Shown here: piece by piece, positions 51,668 to 60,315 of the stretch | How positions within the stretch are numbered: position 1 is the first letter of the stretch | How the letters are laid out: each line of letters begins with the position of its first letter | Origin: Nitrospirota bacterium | GTDB taxonomy: Bacteria; JACPQY01 | Assembly: GCA_016180645.1 (NCBI GenBank) | Contig: JACPAV010000015.1 | Coordinates: 56,124-120,123, forward strand | Reading direction: 5' to 3' | DNA length: 64,000 bases | Notes under the pieces: model-generated | The model's database searches: none | What the model was told of the DNA's origin: nothing | What the model saw: the letters and a program-made list of their open reading frames with translations, nothing else | Translations under genes and position numbers: made by a program

Positions 51668-53215
51668 ATGACGAGCCAAGAGGGACCGGCTTTCGGGCGT
51701 ACACGGACCGCCTTCATCCTCTCAACGGTTTTCATCGCGGGCGCCGCCGTCATGGCGATTGAAATTCTGGGGAGCCGCGTCCTCGGTCCTTTTTTCGGCG
51801 CCACGCTTTACGTTTGGGCGGCGCTCATCACGGTGGCCCTTGTCGCGCTTGCCGTGGGTTACTTCGCGGGCGGGCGCCTTGCCGATGGACGGCCCCACTC
51901 CCCTCTGATCGAGACCCTCACCTTTGCCGCCGCCCTCGCGGCCGCCGCCATCCCCGTCCTGCGCGTGGGTGTCCTCGAATGGACCGGCCCCCTCGGGGCG
52001 GTCTCGGGCGCGTTTGTGGCGACGCTCCTCCTGTTTTCGCCGGTCCTGTTCGCCTTGGGGATGGTGACTCCCATGGCTATTCGATTATCGGAGGGGGCCG
52101 CGGAAAAGGCCGGAAGCCGATCGGGAACGATTCTGGCCTTGTCCACGATGGGGGGGGTGTCGGGCTCTCTCTTGAGCGCATTCGTCCTGATTCCCCATGC
52201 AGGAGTCCGCGCATCGATAGGGGGTATTTCCGGGCTCCTCGCGCTTACGGCTGCGGTCGGATTCGCCCTCGGCCGGCGTTGGGCTCGGGCCACGGCTTCC
52301 GCGGCGCTGATGATTCTCAGCCTTGGGTTGGCGGTGCGATCCCGACCTCCTTCGATATCGGCTGTTGTGAGTGAGGGAATTTTCAAGGGGCCGCGGGTCC
52401 TCTACAACGGCGAGAGTTTCTACGGCCGGATCCGGGTGGTGGATTCGGGCCGATACCGGCTCCTCATGATCGACGCCTACGCTCAGTCCATGGTCGATCG
52501 ATCGACGGGGGAAAGCGGGTATGCCTATGTGCGGGCCTTCGGCTCATTGCGCCCGATCCTGTCGCCGTCGGCTCGATCCGCGCTGCTCGTGGGGGGGGGG
52601 GCCGGGCATATCGCGTCCGAGCTGGCGGCCCAGGGCCTTCGTGTGGACATGGTCGAGGTGGATGGGAAGATCCTGGACGTGGCGAGGAAATACTTCGGAT
52701 TTCAGGAGAGGGGCGAGGTGTTCGTTGAGGATGGCCGAAGTTTTCTGAACCGGACCGACCGCGTTTATGATCTCATCGTTCTCGATGCGTACGCGGGCGG
52801 TTGGGTCCCCGCTCACCTGGCGTCGAGGGAATGTTTTCTCGATGCCCGCCGGGTCCTGAAGGGCGACGGCCTTTTGGCGGTCAACTGGGTGTCCACGGGT
52901 CGGATCGGCGCGGAGCAGGCGTCGGTGTATCGAACCCTGAGAGATGTTTTCCCTTCGGTGCGGGTCCATCGCCTGGAATCGTCCGGTCTCGCCAATTTCC
53001 TGTATTTGGCGTCGGCGGCGGCCGGCGGGGGGCCTGCCGGAGACGGTTCGATTTTCACACCGGAGAATGATGTCACGGCGGAGATCGTCGCGATGTCCGA
53101 GGGAGAGATTTTGACCGACGACCGCAATCGGACCGATCTTCTCCAGACGCCGAAAGCCGAGGCGTTCCGGAATACGATGGTCCGCCTGCTGGGCGAGTCG
53201 GTCTTCCTGGACTGA
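51668..53215 (+). CDS. Membrane protein fused to spermidine-synthase-like domain
   Basis: 515 residues. The N-terminal half (about 1-220) has seven or so transmembrane helices, including IEILGSRVLGPFFG. The C-terminal half is a SAM-dependent aminopropyltransferase-type fold: SALLVGGGAGHIASELAAQG (nucleotide motif), VDMVEVDGKILDVARKYF, FVEDGRSFLNRTDRVYDLIV (catalytic Asp region), EPxxL absent. It is typical of bacterial fused-spermidine-synthase proteins of unknown substrate. The GGG motif is encoded across an 11-G run (52,591-52,601, codons 308-311). No polyamine genes adjoin it. Confidence 0.8.
   Translation: MTSQEGPAFGRTRTAFILSTVFIAGAAVMAIEILGSRVLGPFFGATLYVWAALITVALVALAVGYFAGGRLADGRPHSPLIETLTFAAALAAAAIPVLRVGVLEWTGPLGAVSGAFVATLLLFSPVLFALGMVTPMAIRLSEGAAEKAGSRSGTILALSTMGGVSGSLLSAFVLIPHAGVRASIGGISGLLALTAAVGFALGRRWARATASAALMILSLGLAVRSRPPSISAVVSEGIFKGPRVLYNGESFYGRIRVVDSGRYRLLMIDAYAQSMVDRSTGESGYAYVRAFGSLRPILSPSARSALLVGGGAGHIASELAAQGLRVDMVEVDGKILDVARKYFGFQERGEVFVEDGRSFLNRTDRVYDLIVLDAYAGGWVPAHLASRECFLDARRVLKGDGLLAVNWVSTGRIGAEQASVYRTLRDVFPSVRVHRLESSGLANFLYLASAAAGGGPAGDGSIFTPENDVTAEIVAMSEGEILTDDRNRTDLLQTPKAEAFRNTMVRLLGESVFLD
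52591..52601. repeat. 11-nt G run in the synthase-like gene
   Basis: Eleven Gs covering the SAM-binding GGGAG motif. A slip would truncate the enzyme domain. Confidence 0.9.
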
Positions 53216-53218
53216 GTC

Positions 53219-53716
53219 CTACGATCGCGTAAGGACTACGGCCACCGGGCCGGCCGAGCCGAGCAGAAAGCTCAACCGATTTCCCTGCATCTCGACGTTC
53301 GTGGCGACGAGTTGCCGCCCGCCGGAAAAGGAGAAGAGGAGCGCGTTCGCGTTGAGCACGCGGAATCGCACCGCTCCGCCCAGGCCGGTGACTCGGACTT
53401 GCGAGAGCGTCCCATCGCTCGAAAAGGTGAGGGACTGTCCGGCGACTTCGCGGAATCGCCCGTTGGGATCGGACTGGACGGAGATGCCCGACCACTTCCC
53501 GATCACGCGGGTTGCGAGGTCATGCTGCTGGGAAAGCAGGGTTTCCGCATTCTGGAGTCTGGCTTCCAGCGCGTCCGCCCTGGACCGAAGTTCGGAAGAC
53601 GACGTCTCCAAGGCCTCGACCCGTTGCGACAATTTGCGGACTTTCGTTCGTGTGCATCCTTCGAGCGGAATCAGGGCCGTGCCCAGGAAGAACATGATCA
53701 GTGCTTTGCGCAGCAT
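53219..53716 (-). CDS. Coiled-coil lipoprotein
   Basis: 165 residues from the ATG of MLRKALIMFFLG, with Shine-Dalgarno GAAGGAGG. Lipobox LEGC (Cys21). Residues about 25-70 form a heptad coiled coil (VRKLSQRVEALETSSSELRS), and the rest is a beta-rich domain (IGKWSGISVQSDPNGRF, then SLTFSSDGT). It may trimerise via the coil and bind other envelope parts. It is convergent with the synthase-like gene, with 3 nt between the stops. Family not identified. Confidence 0.65.
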   Translation of the reverse strand: MLRKALIMFFLGTALIPLEGCTRTKVRKLSQRVEALETSSSELRSRADALEARLQNAETLLSQQHDLATRVIGKWSGISVQSDPNGRFREVAGQSLTFSSDGTLSQVRVTGLGGAVRFRVLNANALLFSFSGGRQLVATNVEMQGNRLSFLLGSAGPVAVVLTRS

Positions 53717-54148
53717 TGAAGCCTCCTTCACCAAAGATCCAGCCAATGGGGGTTTCCTTTTCTTGCGGTTGCGCCCCATTCTACGCCGAGCCGCGAGCAT
53801 GACAACCAACATTTGTGGGAAAGGTCTTCTCATCTCGCCCCTCGTCTTCGAGGCCGAAACCCTACCCTCCATGGCACGGGGTTCGGCCTCTACCGGCGCA
53901 CCCGTTGGGGTTTGAGCAGCGGTCCGTCTGGACCCCACTTCACGATAAAAGTGTCAATTAGTAACGCACATGTTACATAGAAAAACGTCTTTTCTATTCG
54001 CATGTGAGTACAGTGTACTAATTATGTATGCCCGTGTGAGTAGTTTCGATTAGATATGTGAATGTTATAAATTAACGTGTGAATCTATATGTGGACCTTT
54101 ACTTGCATGTGGGAGGGTGTGGAAACTTTCAACCGTGGGGGTGATGCG
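53717..54148. other. AT-rich divergent promoter region between two envelope genes
   Basis: About 430 bp that drive the coiled-coil lipoprotein (-) and the ZU5 protein (+). The part 53,940-54,125 is unusually A/T-rich and repeats TGTGAGTA/TGTGAATG-type words (54,004, 54,031, 54,055, 54,075) at irregular spacing, some with a CATGTTACAT palindrome. It could bind a regulator; no gene is seen. Confidence 0.4.
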
Positions 54149-55501
54149 ATGAACAAGATACTTCAGCGGGAGATGTTGCTTCCTCTTATCATGATCGCCG
54201 GCATCGTCGGCGGTGCCGGAACGGTCCGGGCGGCGGAATCGTCCGGTCAACCCGGGCGCTGCAACGCGGCTGCCCAAATTGCATCCAAGAATGCGGGCAA
54301 AGGGGGGATCACGGCATTGCACAGGGTGGGTTGTCAGGATCCGGCCGGAGCCGACGAGGGGGGCGGCTCCGGTTCGGGTTCAGCGACGATCGGTCCCGAC
54401 GGCGGAAAGGTCCTGAGCACGGATGGGATGGCTGAACTTTTTGTGCCGGCGGGCGCGTTGTCCGCCTCATTGGAGATCTCCGTGCGGGCGGTGTCGTATC
54501 CGGACGGGGAAAAACTCGAGTTCGTCACCGCGGCCTACGACTTCCAACCGGACGGACTGACCTTCGCGGTGCCCGCCACGCTCACGCTGCACTATGATCC
54601 GTCCCGTCTGCCTCGTGGGGCGACGGAGAACTTGATGAACGTCTATTTTCAGCACACGGACACGGGGAAATGGGAAGGTCTGTATGGGAAGGCGGACACA
54701 GCCACACATACCGTCACGGCGAACGTTCCCCACTTCACCACGTTCTCCGGAGCGCCCGACCGCCATATTCTCATCTACGCCATCTCCAACCGGACGGACA
54801 GCACCGCCTTCGGCACGATGTGGTACAAGGACCCTTCCGATTTCAGCAAGTTGATCGGCGACCTTTCGTCGGCGGGCTTCAACCGGATGGATGCGAGGGA
54901 TGAAGTCGATCTCCCCGAGCTCGATGCCACCACGATCTCGCGCTATCGGCAGGTCTGGGTTCTGGAGGGGGACGGGGATGCCACCATCGACGTGACCGCC
55001 GCAGAACGAGACCTCCTCCTGCAATACTATTCATTCGGCCGCAGCGTGTGGATCTCGGGCGAGAACAACATGAATCAGACTTTTCTCGGCCTCGGCGGCG
55101 AGACGAATCTCTACTGGTATGAGGATACGAATTTTCTCATGCAGGGTTTCGGGGTGGACAATCCGGGCACGATGATCCTGACGAACGACGTCACCTACAC
55201 GTACGCCGCGCACCCGCTCTTCAACAAGATCGATTGGATTTCGTTCAACGGGGAGACCGGGCGGCTGACGACCACCAATCCCGCCCTCCAGTGGGTGGTG
55301 ACGTACGTGAACCAGTTCGACGGACCCGATGCCCCGGCCGGAAAGTACACCGGCATGGGCGTGCTCGATGAAAAAGGCAAGGGGGCTGGTCGCGCGGTGT
55401 TCGATGCCGGCTGGGTGTTGGGCTACTCGTACTTCCGGCTGCACGCCGGCGACGACAACCCTGCCTTCTGTGTGAACATGGCTAATTTTTTGGCCAACTG
55501 A
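54149..55501 (+). CDS. Secreted ZU5-domain protein with glutaminase-like C-terminus
   Basis: 450 residues from ATG 54149 (GGGGGTG upstream; the frame is open for 20 codons more). Signal peptide ending near TVRAAES, without a lipobox. Residues about 85-205 form a ZU5 domain (TIGPDGGKVLSTDGMAELFV, VPAGALSASLEIS, YDFQPDGLTFAVPATLTLHY). The rest resembles a class I glutaminase-like, DUF4350-type fold: YRQVWVLEGDGDATIDVTAA, LLLQYYSFGRSVWISGENN. ZU5 domains mediate protein contacts, so it may bind an envelope partner. The next gene is a paralogue; the two probably form a transcription unit. The second domain's catalytic residues were not identified. Confidence 0.7.
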   Translation: MNKILQREMLLPLIMIAGIVGGAGTVRAAESSGQPGRCNAAAQIASKNAGKGGITALHRVGCQDPAGADEGGGSGSGSATIGPDGGKVLSTDGMAELFVPAGALSASLEISVRAVSYPDGEKLEFVTAAYDFQPDGLTFAVPATLTLHYDPSRLPRGATENLMNVYFQHTDTGKWEGLYGKADTATHTVTANVPHFTTFSGAPDRHILIYAISNRTDSTAFGTMWYKDPSDFSKLIGDLSSAGFNRMDARDEVDLPELDATTISRYRQVWVLEGDGDATIDVTAAERDLLLQYYSFGRSVWISGENNMNQTFLGLGGETNLYWYEDTNFLMQGFGVDNPGTMILTNDVTYTYAAHPLFNKIDWISFNGETGRLTTTNPALQWVVTYVNQFDGPDAPAGKYTGMGVLDEKGKGAGRAVFDAGWVLGYSYFRLHAGDDNPAFCVNMANFLAN

Positions 55502-55544
55502 TCACATGTTCCTTTCATTCATCGTGGGGGTGAGGGGAACCCTC

Positions 55545-56720
55545 ATGAGACTGCGCACTTCGGTGAAAGATGCCATGCTGTCACTATTCCTCCTCGTCAC
55601 TCTGGGGGTCTCCCCCGTTCAAGCGATGATGGACGATGAGGACGACGACCTCCAGGGGTTTGACGAGGAGGCATCCCTCCCGGAGTCCGACTCCGGCCGC
55701 GACGCCCTCTGCGCCGGCCCGCGCGAGCCCGGATCCAGGACCAAGGACCGGAAGATGAGTGACTCACAGTCTCTATCCGAATGTCGAGGAGCGGAGGGCT
55801 TTTCCGGAGGCGGCGTGCGGGGTCCCGAATCCGCTCTCCTTGGGCCGGAGGGCGGAACCCTTTTCAGCCGAGACGGGCGCGTGGAGCTTCGCGTTCCCTC
55901 CGGCGCCTTGGACTCCTCGGTCCGCATCACGGTCCGCCCCGTGGCGTATCCCGCCGGGGAGAACCTGGAGTTTGCGAGTCCTGCCTACGATTTTCAGCCC
56001 GACGGCCTCCGGTTCGCCGTGCCGGCCCGGCTGACGGTTCGCTACGACCCCTCGGACTTGGATCGGGTGGTGGACCGGCTCCGCAACGGGGGATTCCCGA
56101 GGACCGATGCCGTGGATGAAGCGCTTCGGCCCGATCTGGACTCGGCCACGCTGTCGCATTATCGGCAGGTCTGGATCGTCGAAGGGGACGGCGATCGGAC
56201 GATCGACGTCACCGCCGCGGAGCGCGACCTCCTGCTCCGGTTCTATTCCACGGGTCGGGGAGTATGGATCTCAAGCGAAAATGACATGGACCGCCCGTTC
56301 ATCAGTTTTGGAATGCCCGAGACGAACCTCTCGTGGTACGAGGACGCGAATTTCCTCATGCAGGGTTTCGGGGTGGAAAACCCGGGGGACATGATCCTGA
56401 CGCACGACGTGGCCTACACGTTCAATCATCCGGAGTTGTTCAGGCGGATTGACTGGCTGTCCTTCAACGGAGAGATCGGGCGGCTCACGGGAACGAATCC
56501 GTCGATCCGATGGGTGCTGACGTTCGCCAAGGCCGCCGACGGTCCCGATATCCCCGCCGGAACGTACAACGGCATGGGTATACTCGATGAGCGCGCCACC
56601 GGCGCGGGACGGGCGGTCTTCGATTCGGGGTGGGTGCTCGGCTACGCGTTCCACCGGCTGCACCCCGGCGACGACAATCGCCGATTCACGCTGCGGGTCG
56701 CACGCTGGATGGACAACTGA
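55545..56720 (+). CDS. Paralogue of the ZU5/glutaminase-like protein with an internal deletion
   Basis: 391 residues from ATG 55545; the preceding frame is less likely. Signal peptide ends PVQA, followed by an acidic stretch (MMDDEDDDLQGFDEE). The first half of ZU5 is kept (LLGPEGGTLFSRDGRVELRV to PARLTVRYDPSD), and the sequence then jumps to the glutaminase-like domain: relative to the neighbour, about 78 residues are missing, with the junction in the shared tetrapeptide DPSD at about 56,045-56,057. The reading frame is intact and the C-terminal domain complete (HYRQVWIVEGDGDRTIDVTA). Confidence 0.7.
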   Translation: MRLRTSVKDAMLSLFLLVTLGVSPVQAMMDDEDDDLQGFDEEASLPESDSGRDALCAGPREPGSRTKDRKMSDSQSLSECRGAEGFSGGGVRGPESALLGPEGGTLFSRDGRVELRVPSGALDSSVRITVRPVAYPAGENLEFASPAYDFQPDGLRFAVPARLTVRYDPSDLDRVVDRLRNGGFPRTDAVDEALRPDLDSATLSHYRQVWIVEGDGDRTIDVTAAERDLLLRFYSTGRGVWISSENDMDRPFISFGMPETNLSWYEDANFLMQGFGVENPGDMILTHDVAYTFNHPELFRRIDWLSFNGEIGRLTGTNPSIRWVLTFAKAADGPDIPAGTYNGMGILDERATGAGRAVFDSGWVLGYAFHRLHPGDDNRRFTLRVARWMDN

Positions 56721-56722
56721 AA

Positions 56723-56842
56723 ATGGAATCCGATCGAACCGGGAGCGGAGTGTACGCGACGAGACTGTTTTACGTGGAAGCGGGATTCTACGCCGTTTTC
56801 TTCGGATTCATGGTTGCCGCGATTGCCGTGGCGGCCTGGTGA
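56723..56842 (+). CDS. Small single-helix membrane protein
   Basis: 39 residues from ATG 56723, 2 nt after the upstream stop, so probably co-translated. MESDRTGSGVYATRLFY, then the hydrophobic helix FYAVFFGFMVAAIAVAAW. Convergent with the barrel gene, 4 nt between stops. Not recognised; too short for certainty. Confidence 0.4.
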   Translation: MESDRTGSGVYATRLFYVEAGFYAVFFGFMVAAIAVAAW

Positions 56843-56846
56843 GAGC

Positions 56847-57974
56847 CTACAAGCCCACGCCCAGCGAGAAACGAATTCCCGAACCCTCCCGCGAATCGGC
56901 CAGCGTCCCCTCCGGGGCGAGCCAGGCCAACTCCGCGCGCATCACCGCCCTCCGTCCGATGGAAATCGACGCTCCTCCGCGAACGGCGTAGCCGAACGCA
57001 AGCGCGGTCTCCCCGCCCGCCTGCGTCCCCTCGATCGTGGCGGCGTTGCTGAGCGAGACAACCTCGATCACCGGTCCCGCCCCGAAAAAGGGACGGACCG
57101 CGCGCGCATGGCCCGTCTCGTGGAGGAGGGTCAGCCCGATGGGCATAAGGCTCAAACGTCCCTCCGTCGGTTCGTTCGACCGGAGATCGATCACGCTGAC
57201 GCTTCCCGTGTAGTAATCCGTGTTGAGTTCGACGGCCCACGGGTTGGACCACGCGTAGCCGAGGGCGGCCCCCCCCCCGAACATCTGGCCGAAGGTCTGC
57301 CCGATCCGCCCGCCGGGTGAAAGCACCGCGCCGTACGCCGTGGCGCGGAGCCCCTTGCGGGAGGCTTCCTTGGGCGGCTCGGTCGCGGATTCCGCCTGAG
57401 CGTTGGGCGGCGCGGGCGGAGGGATTCGATCGAGCATGGCATTGAGTTTCGTTTCCAGCATCGACAGTCGGCGATCGAGCATCCCGACGCTCGCCTCGAG
57501 ATTCCGGAAAGGCTGCCGGAGATCCGCCTCCAGGTCCGACGCCGGCGTGAACGCGATGTCCTCCGACAAGTCCACCGCCACGTCGAAGGCCGCCGTGTCC
57601 TCGACGCGCGCCATCGGAAAGGCGCCCAAAATCCGGCTGATCTCCCGCGCCTCTTTTTCGTAGGGCTCCTTGTAAAGCACGCCGTTCAGAAGTCGCGCTG
57701 AAAAGGGCTGGAGCGAATCGATCCGGAACCCCCGCGCGCCGAGTTTGGCGTTGACCAAATCGATGGAGTCCGATCGAACCGCCGGGGAGACGAACAGGGT
57801 GATGTGGAGCGAGGCGGAGGGAGGCGTCGGGGCGTCCGACGCCGGTTCCGCGCGGCCGACACGGGCGAACGCCAATGCAGCAATCAGCCAAATCCAAAAG
57901 AATCCAGTCATCCTCACCAAGCTTTCGCCATTCTCGCCCATGCCGGAGCGACTTGCAACTGTGATCTGGATCAC
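56847..57974 (-). CDS. Outer-membrane beta-barrel protein with LytR_C-like N-terminus and coiled coil
   Basis: 375 residues from GTG 57974, which has TACATT 6 nt upstream; ATG 57911 would give a shorter signal peptide (FFWIWLIAALAFARVGRA). Residues about 55-140 have a LytR_C-like layout (LHITLFVSPAVRSDSIDLVN, AFDVAVDLSEDIAF), then a coiled coil (EASVGMLDRRLSMLETKLNA), then a barrel of alternating beta strands ending in SLGVGL. It has the same domain order as the barrel at 23,061. A run of 10 Cs (57,269-57,278) encodes FGGGAALGYAW. Predicted to be the membrane partner of the neighbouring secreted proteins; no direct evidence. Confidence 0.65.
   Translation of the reverse strand: MIQITVASRSGMGENGESLVRMTGFFWIWLIAALAFARVGRAEPASDAPTPPSASLHITLFVSPAVRSDSIDLVNAKLGARGFRIDSLQPFSARLLNGVLYKEPYEKEAREISRILGAFPMARVEDTAAFDVAVDLSEDIAFTPASDLEADLRQPFRNLEASVGMLDRRLSMLETKLNAMLDRIPPPAPPNAQAESATEPPKEASRKGLRATAYGAVLSPGGRIGQTFGQMFGGGAALGYAWSNPWAVELNTDYYTGSVSVIDLRSNEPTEGRLSLMPIGLTLLHETGHARAVRPFFGAGPVIEVVSLSNAATIEGTQAGGETALAFGYAVRGGASISIGRRAVMRAELAWLAPEGTLADSREGSGIRFSLGVGL
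57269..57278. repeat. 10-nt C run in the barrel gene
   Basis: Ten Cs on the plus strand (G on the coding strand) within the barrel-coding part, at codons about 232-236. Confidence 0.9.
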
Positions 57975-57980
57975 AGGGGC

Positions 57981-57986
57981 AATGTA
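57981..57986 (-). promoter_or_regulatory. -10 box of the beta-barrel gene
   Basis: Minus strand TACATT six nucleotides before GTG 57974. No convincing -35. The intergenic 57,975-58,211 is A/T-rich and divergent, so it also serves the Reg_prop gene. Confidence 0.45.
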
Positions 57987-58211
57987 TCAGAATATCGGTT
58001 ATTCCAGAGTGTTATGGGCTGAATAACGGTGTGAAGATACCTTCACAAGATGCTCGATATTTCCCCCTATTTCGCGAGTGAGAGGTGGTTCTGAGCGGTA
58101 TGTAATCCATCGCCAATAGTATTTACATAACGTATTGAAATATCATGAAATAGAATGCGATCGGCAACGAAAAATCACAACGTGGAAGAAATCTTGCTTA
58201 TTTCTTAGCAG

Positions 58212-60314
58212 ATGGACAAGTCTATTTCCCTATCCGCAGGCAAAACGGCGAGTCGGAGTATCCTTTCGATCGTTTGCCTCGTCGGGCTGCTTCTCATGGC
58301 GCTGGGCGCTCCGGCCTGCCATCGGAAGGTGAGGAAGGATCGCCGGCTCCCCGAAGGATTTTCGACTTTCTCGGTTGAGCCGACGCTTGCGAAGGCGGGG
58401 GATGTGCTGAACGTTCGCGTGTCGGTGCAGCTCGCCGCTGCCAAACCGCCTGAAGTCCTTGTCACGGACAGACCCGCGGAGTTGGTCGCGGAGCCGTCGG
58501 AGGATTCCGCGTCGATCTGGACCTACGAGTACTCCTACACCGTCGCCGGTGACGAACCGGAAGGCGACGCCGAGGTGAGGGTGAGCTTCCGCGACCGACA
58601 AGGCGGAAAGCATGAGGCGGGCGATCAAGTCCGGTTCGATTTCACGCCGCCGAGTTTCCAGGTCACATCGCTCTTTCCGGGCCGCGCCGAGCGGCCGTGC
58701 GGAATTGTCAAGGGGTCCGGGGGGGGGGAGGATCGAGCGGCGTCCTACGCCGGGGATTCCTACGCTGAAGACAAGGTCGCCACGGTTCAGGTGGTCGCCA
58801 CCGAGACGTTGACCGGACCGCCCTCGGCGAGCATCGCCGGGTCGCCCGCGTACGGGCCGGCCATCGGCGGCGAGCGGTTCAGTCTCGAAGCCCCCGTGGT
58901 CGTTCGTCCGCTTTCGGAATCGTTTCCCGGCCGGCTGTTTTCGAACGAGTCGCCGGTTGCGGTGAGCGTGGAAGGCCGGGATCGGGCGGGGAACGTGGGG
59001 CGGGCGGACGTTCAGGTGATTCCAACCGGCGCCCCGCGGTTCTGTCTGCATCTCACCCAGCCCGCGGAGGGTGTCTCACTGGCGGGGGAGATCACCGTGG
59101 CGGGCACGGTGGAGCCGAAAGGCTCGGAGGATCGCGTGGAGGTTTATCTCAACCGCGAACCGCTGGCCCGCGCGCGTTCGGCGCCGTTCCGCGAGAGCGG
59201 GAGACCCGGCGTGAGCGCGCTCGGCGCCGCCGAACTTCTCGTGGCCGCCGTGAGTGGAAACGGCCGGTGGATTTACGTTCTGCGTCGGCTCGAACTGGAA
59301 GCGGCGTTGCCCGAGGTCTCGGCCCTCGGCCCGGGCCCGCTGAGCGCGCTGCGCTCGCTGGAATTGGGCACGGGTCCCGTTACGCCGAAAGGGATCGTGG
59401 GATCCCAGGGCCGCGTGATCCGCGCGCTCGCGGTCGATCCGCAGTCCGGCTCGGTGTGGATCGGCACCTCCGGCGGACTCAGCCGGTTCGACGGCGGGCG
59501 TTTCCGCGGATTCGGCGTGGACGACGGACTCGGCATGACCATCATCCGGGGCGTGGCGGTGGGTGAGGACGGGCGGGTGGCGGCCGCGGGTCACGGCGGC
59601 GTGGCGATTTCTTTCGGGGGCACGTGGCGCAGTTTCGGAGTGAAACAGGGCCTGCCGAGCGAGGCGGCCTACAGCGTGGCGATCGCGCCGGACGGGAGTG
59701 TGTGGGCCGGAACGGCTGCCGGATTGGCCAGGCTGGAGCCGGAAGCGTCGCGGTTCGAATGGGTCGAGGAACTCGGCGATGAGAGGGTCGCCGCGCTCGA
59801 AGTCGTTCCGACCAAGGCGAAGAAAGGCTCGCCTGCGTTCTACGTGTACGCGGCGACCGGCGCGGGACTGTTTGTGGTCGATCCGCGCGCCCTGACCGCA
59901 ACGAAAGTCCGCGGATTGCCGGATGCAGCCATGTCGGCGCTCCGGCACTCGCCCGACGGCCTCCTCTGGCTGGGGAGTTGGGGCGATGGAGTCCTCGGAG
60001 TGCAACTGGCGGAGCCGGATCGCGCCGTTCCGGTCGAAGGGCTGACCTCGCGCGATGGCTTGGGCAGCGACCAGGTGGTGACGCTCTCGATCGGTCCCGC
60101 CGAAGAGGCGGAAGGATCTGAACACAAGAAATTGAAATCCTACTCGCTCTGGGTGGGAACGACCCGCGGGCTCGGGCGGTGGGACGGAGCGGAACTCAAG
60201 AGTTTCACGCCCGCGGATGGACTGCTCGATTGGAGCGTAAACGCGGTCGCCTTCGATCCGGCGGGCGGCCGCTGGTTCGGCACCAGCCGCGGGCTGACGA
60301 GGATTGGGGGCTGA
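58212..60314 (+). CDS. Lipoprotein with Reg_prop (two-component regulator) propeller repeats
   Basis: 700 residues. The signal peptide ends GAPAC (Cys36, a weak lipobox). Residues about 45-270 are Ig-like or cadherin-like (VRVSVQLAAAKPPEVL, VSVEGRDRAGNVG). From about 370 there are repeats of the sensor-propeller type, e.g. VWIGTSGGLSRFDGG, VWAGTAAGLARLEP, LWVGTTRGLGRWDG and RWFGTSRGLTRIGG, five or six detectable and probably one seven-bladed propeller. Unlike hybrid two-component sensors with these repeats, no kinase follows: it is an exported form. A 10-G run (58,719-58,728) lies at codons 170-173. The stop is 1 nt before the next gene's ATG. Confidence 0.75.
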   Translation: MDKSISLSAGKTASRSILSIVCLVGLLLMALGAPACHRKVRKDRRLPEGFSTFSVEPTLAKAGDVLNVRVSVQLAAAKPPEVLVTDRPAELVAEPSEDSASIWTYEYSYTVAGDEPEGDAEVRVSFRDRQGGKHEAGDQVRFDFTPPSFQVTSLFPGRAERPCGIVKGSGGGEDRAASYAGDSYAEDKVATVQVVATETLTGPPSASIAGSPAYGPAIGGERFSLEAPVVVRPLSESFPGRLFSNESPVAVSVEGRDRAGNVGRADVQVIPTGAPRFCLHLTQPAEGVSLAGEITVAGTVEPKGSEDRVEVYLNREPLARARSAPFRESGRPGVSALGAAELLVAAVSGNGRWIYVLRRLELEAALPEVSALGPGPLSALRSLELGTGPVTPKGIVGSQGRVIRALAVDPQSGSVWIGTSGGLSRFDGGRFRGFGVDDGLGMTIIRGVAVGEDGRVAAAGHGGVAISFGGTWRSFGVKQGLPSEAAYSVAIAPDGSVWAGTAAGLARLEPEASRFEWVEELGDERVAALEVVPTKAKKGSPAFYVYAATGAGLFVVDPRALTATKVRGLPDAAMSALRHSPDGLLWLGSWGDGVLGVQLAEPDRAVPVEGLTSRDGLGSDQVVTLSIGPAEEAEGSEHKKLKSYSLWVGTTRGLGRWDGAELKSFTPADGLLDWSVNAVAFDPAGGRWFGTSRGLTRIGG
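58719..58728. repeat. 10-nt G run in the Reg_prop gene
   Basis: Ten Gs at codons about 170-173 (GSGGGED), in the linker before the second Ig-like part. A slip here would remove the whole propeller. Confidence 0.9.
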
Positions 60315-60315
60315 G

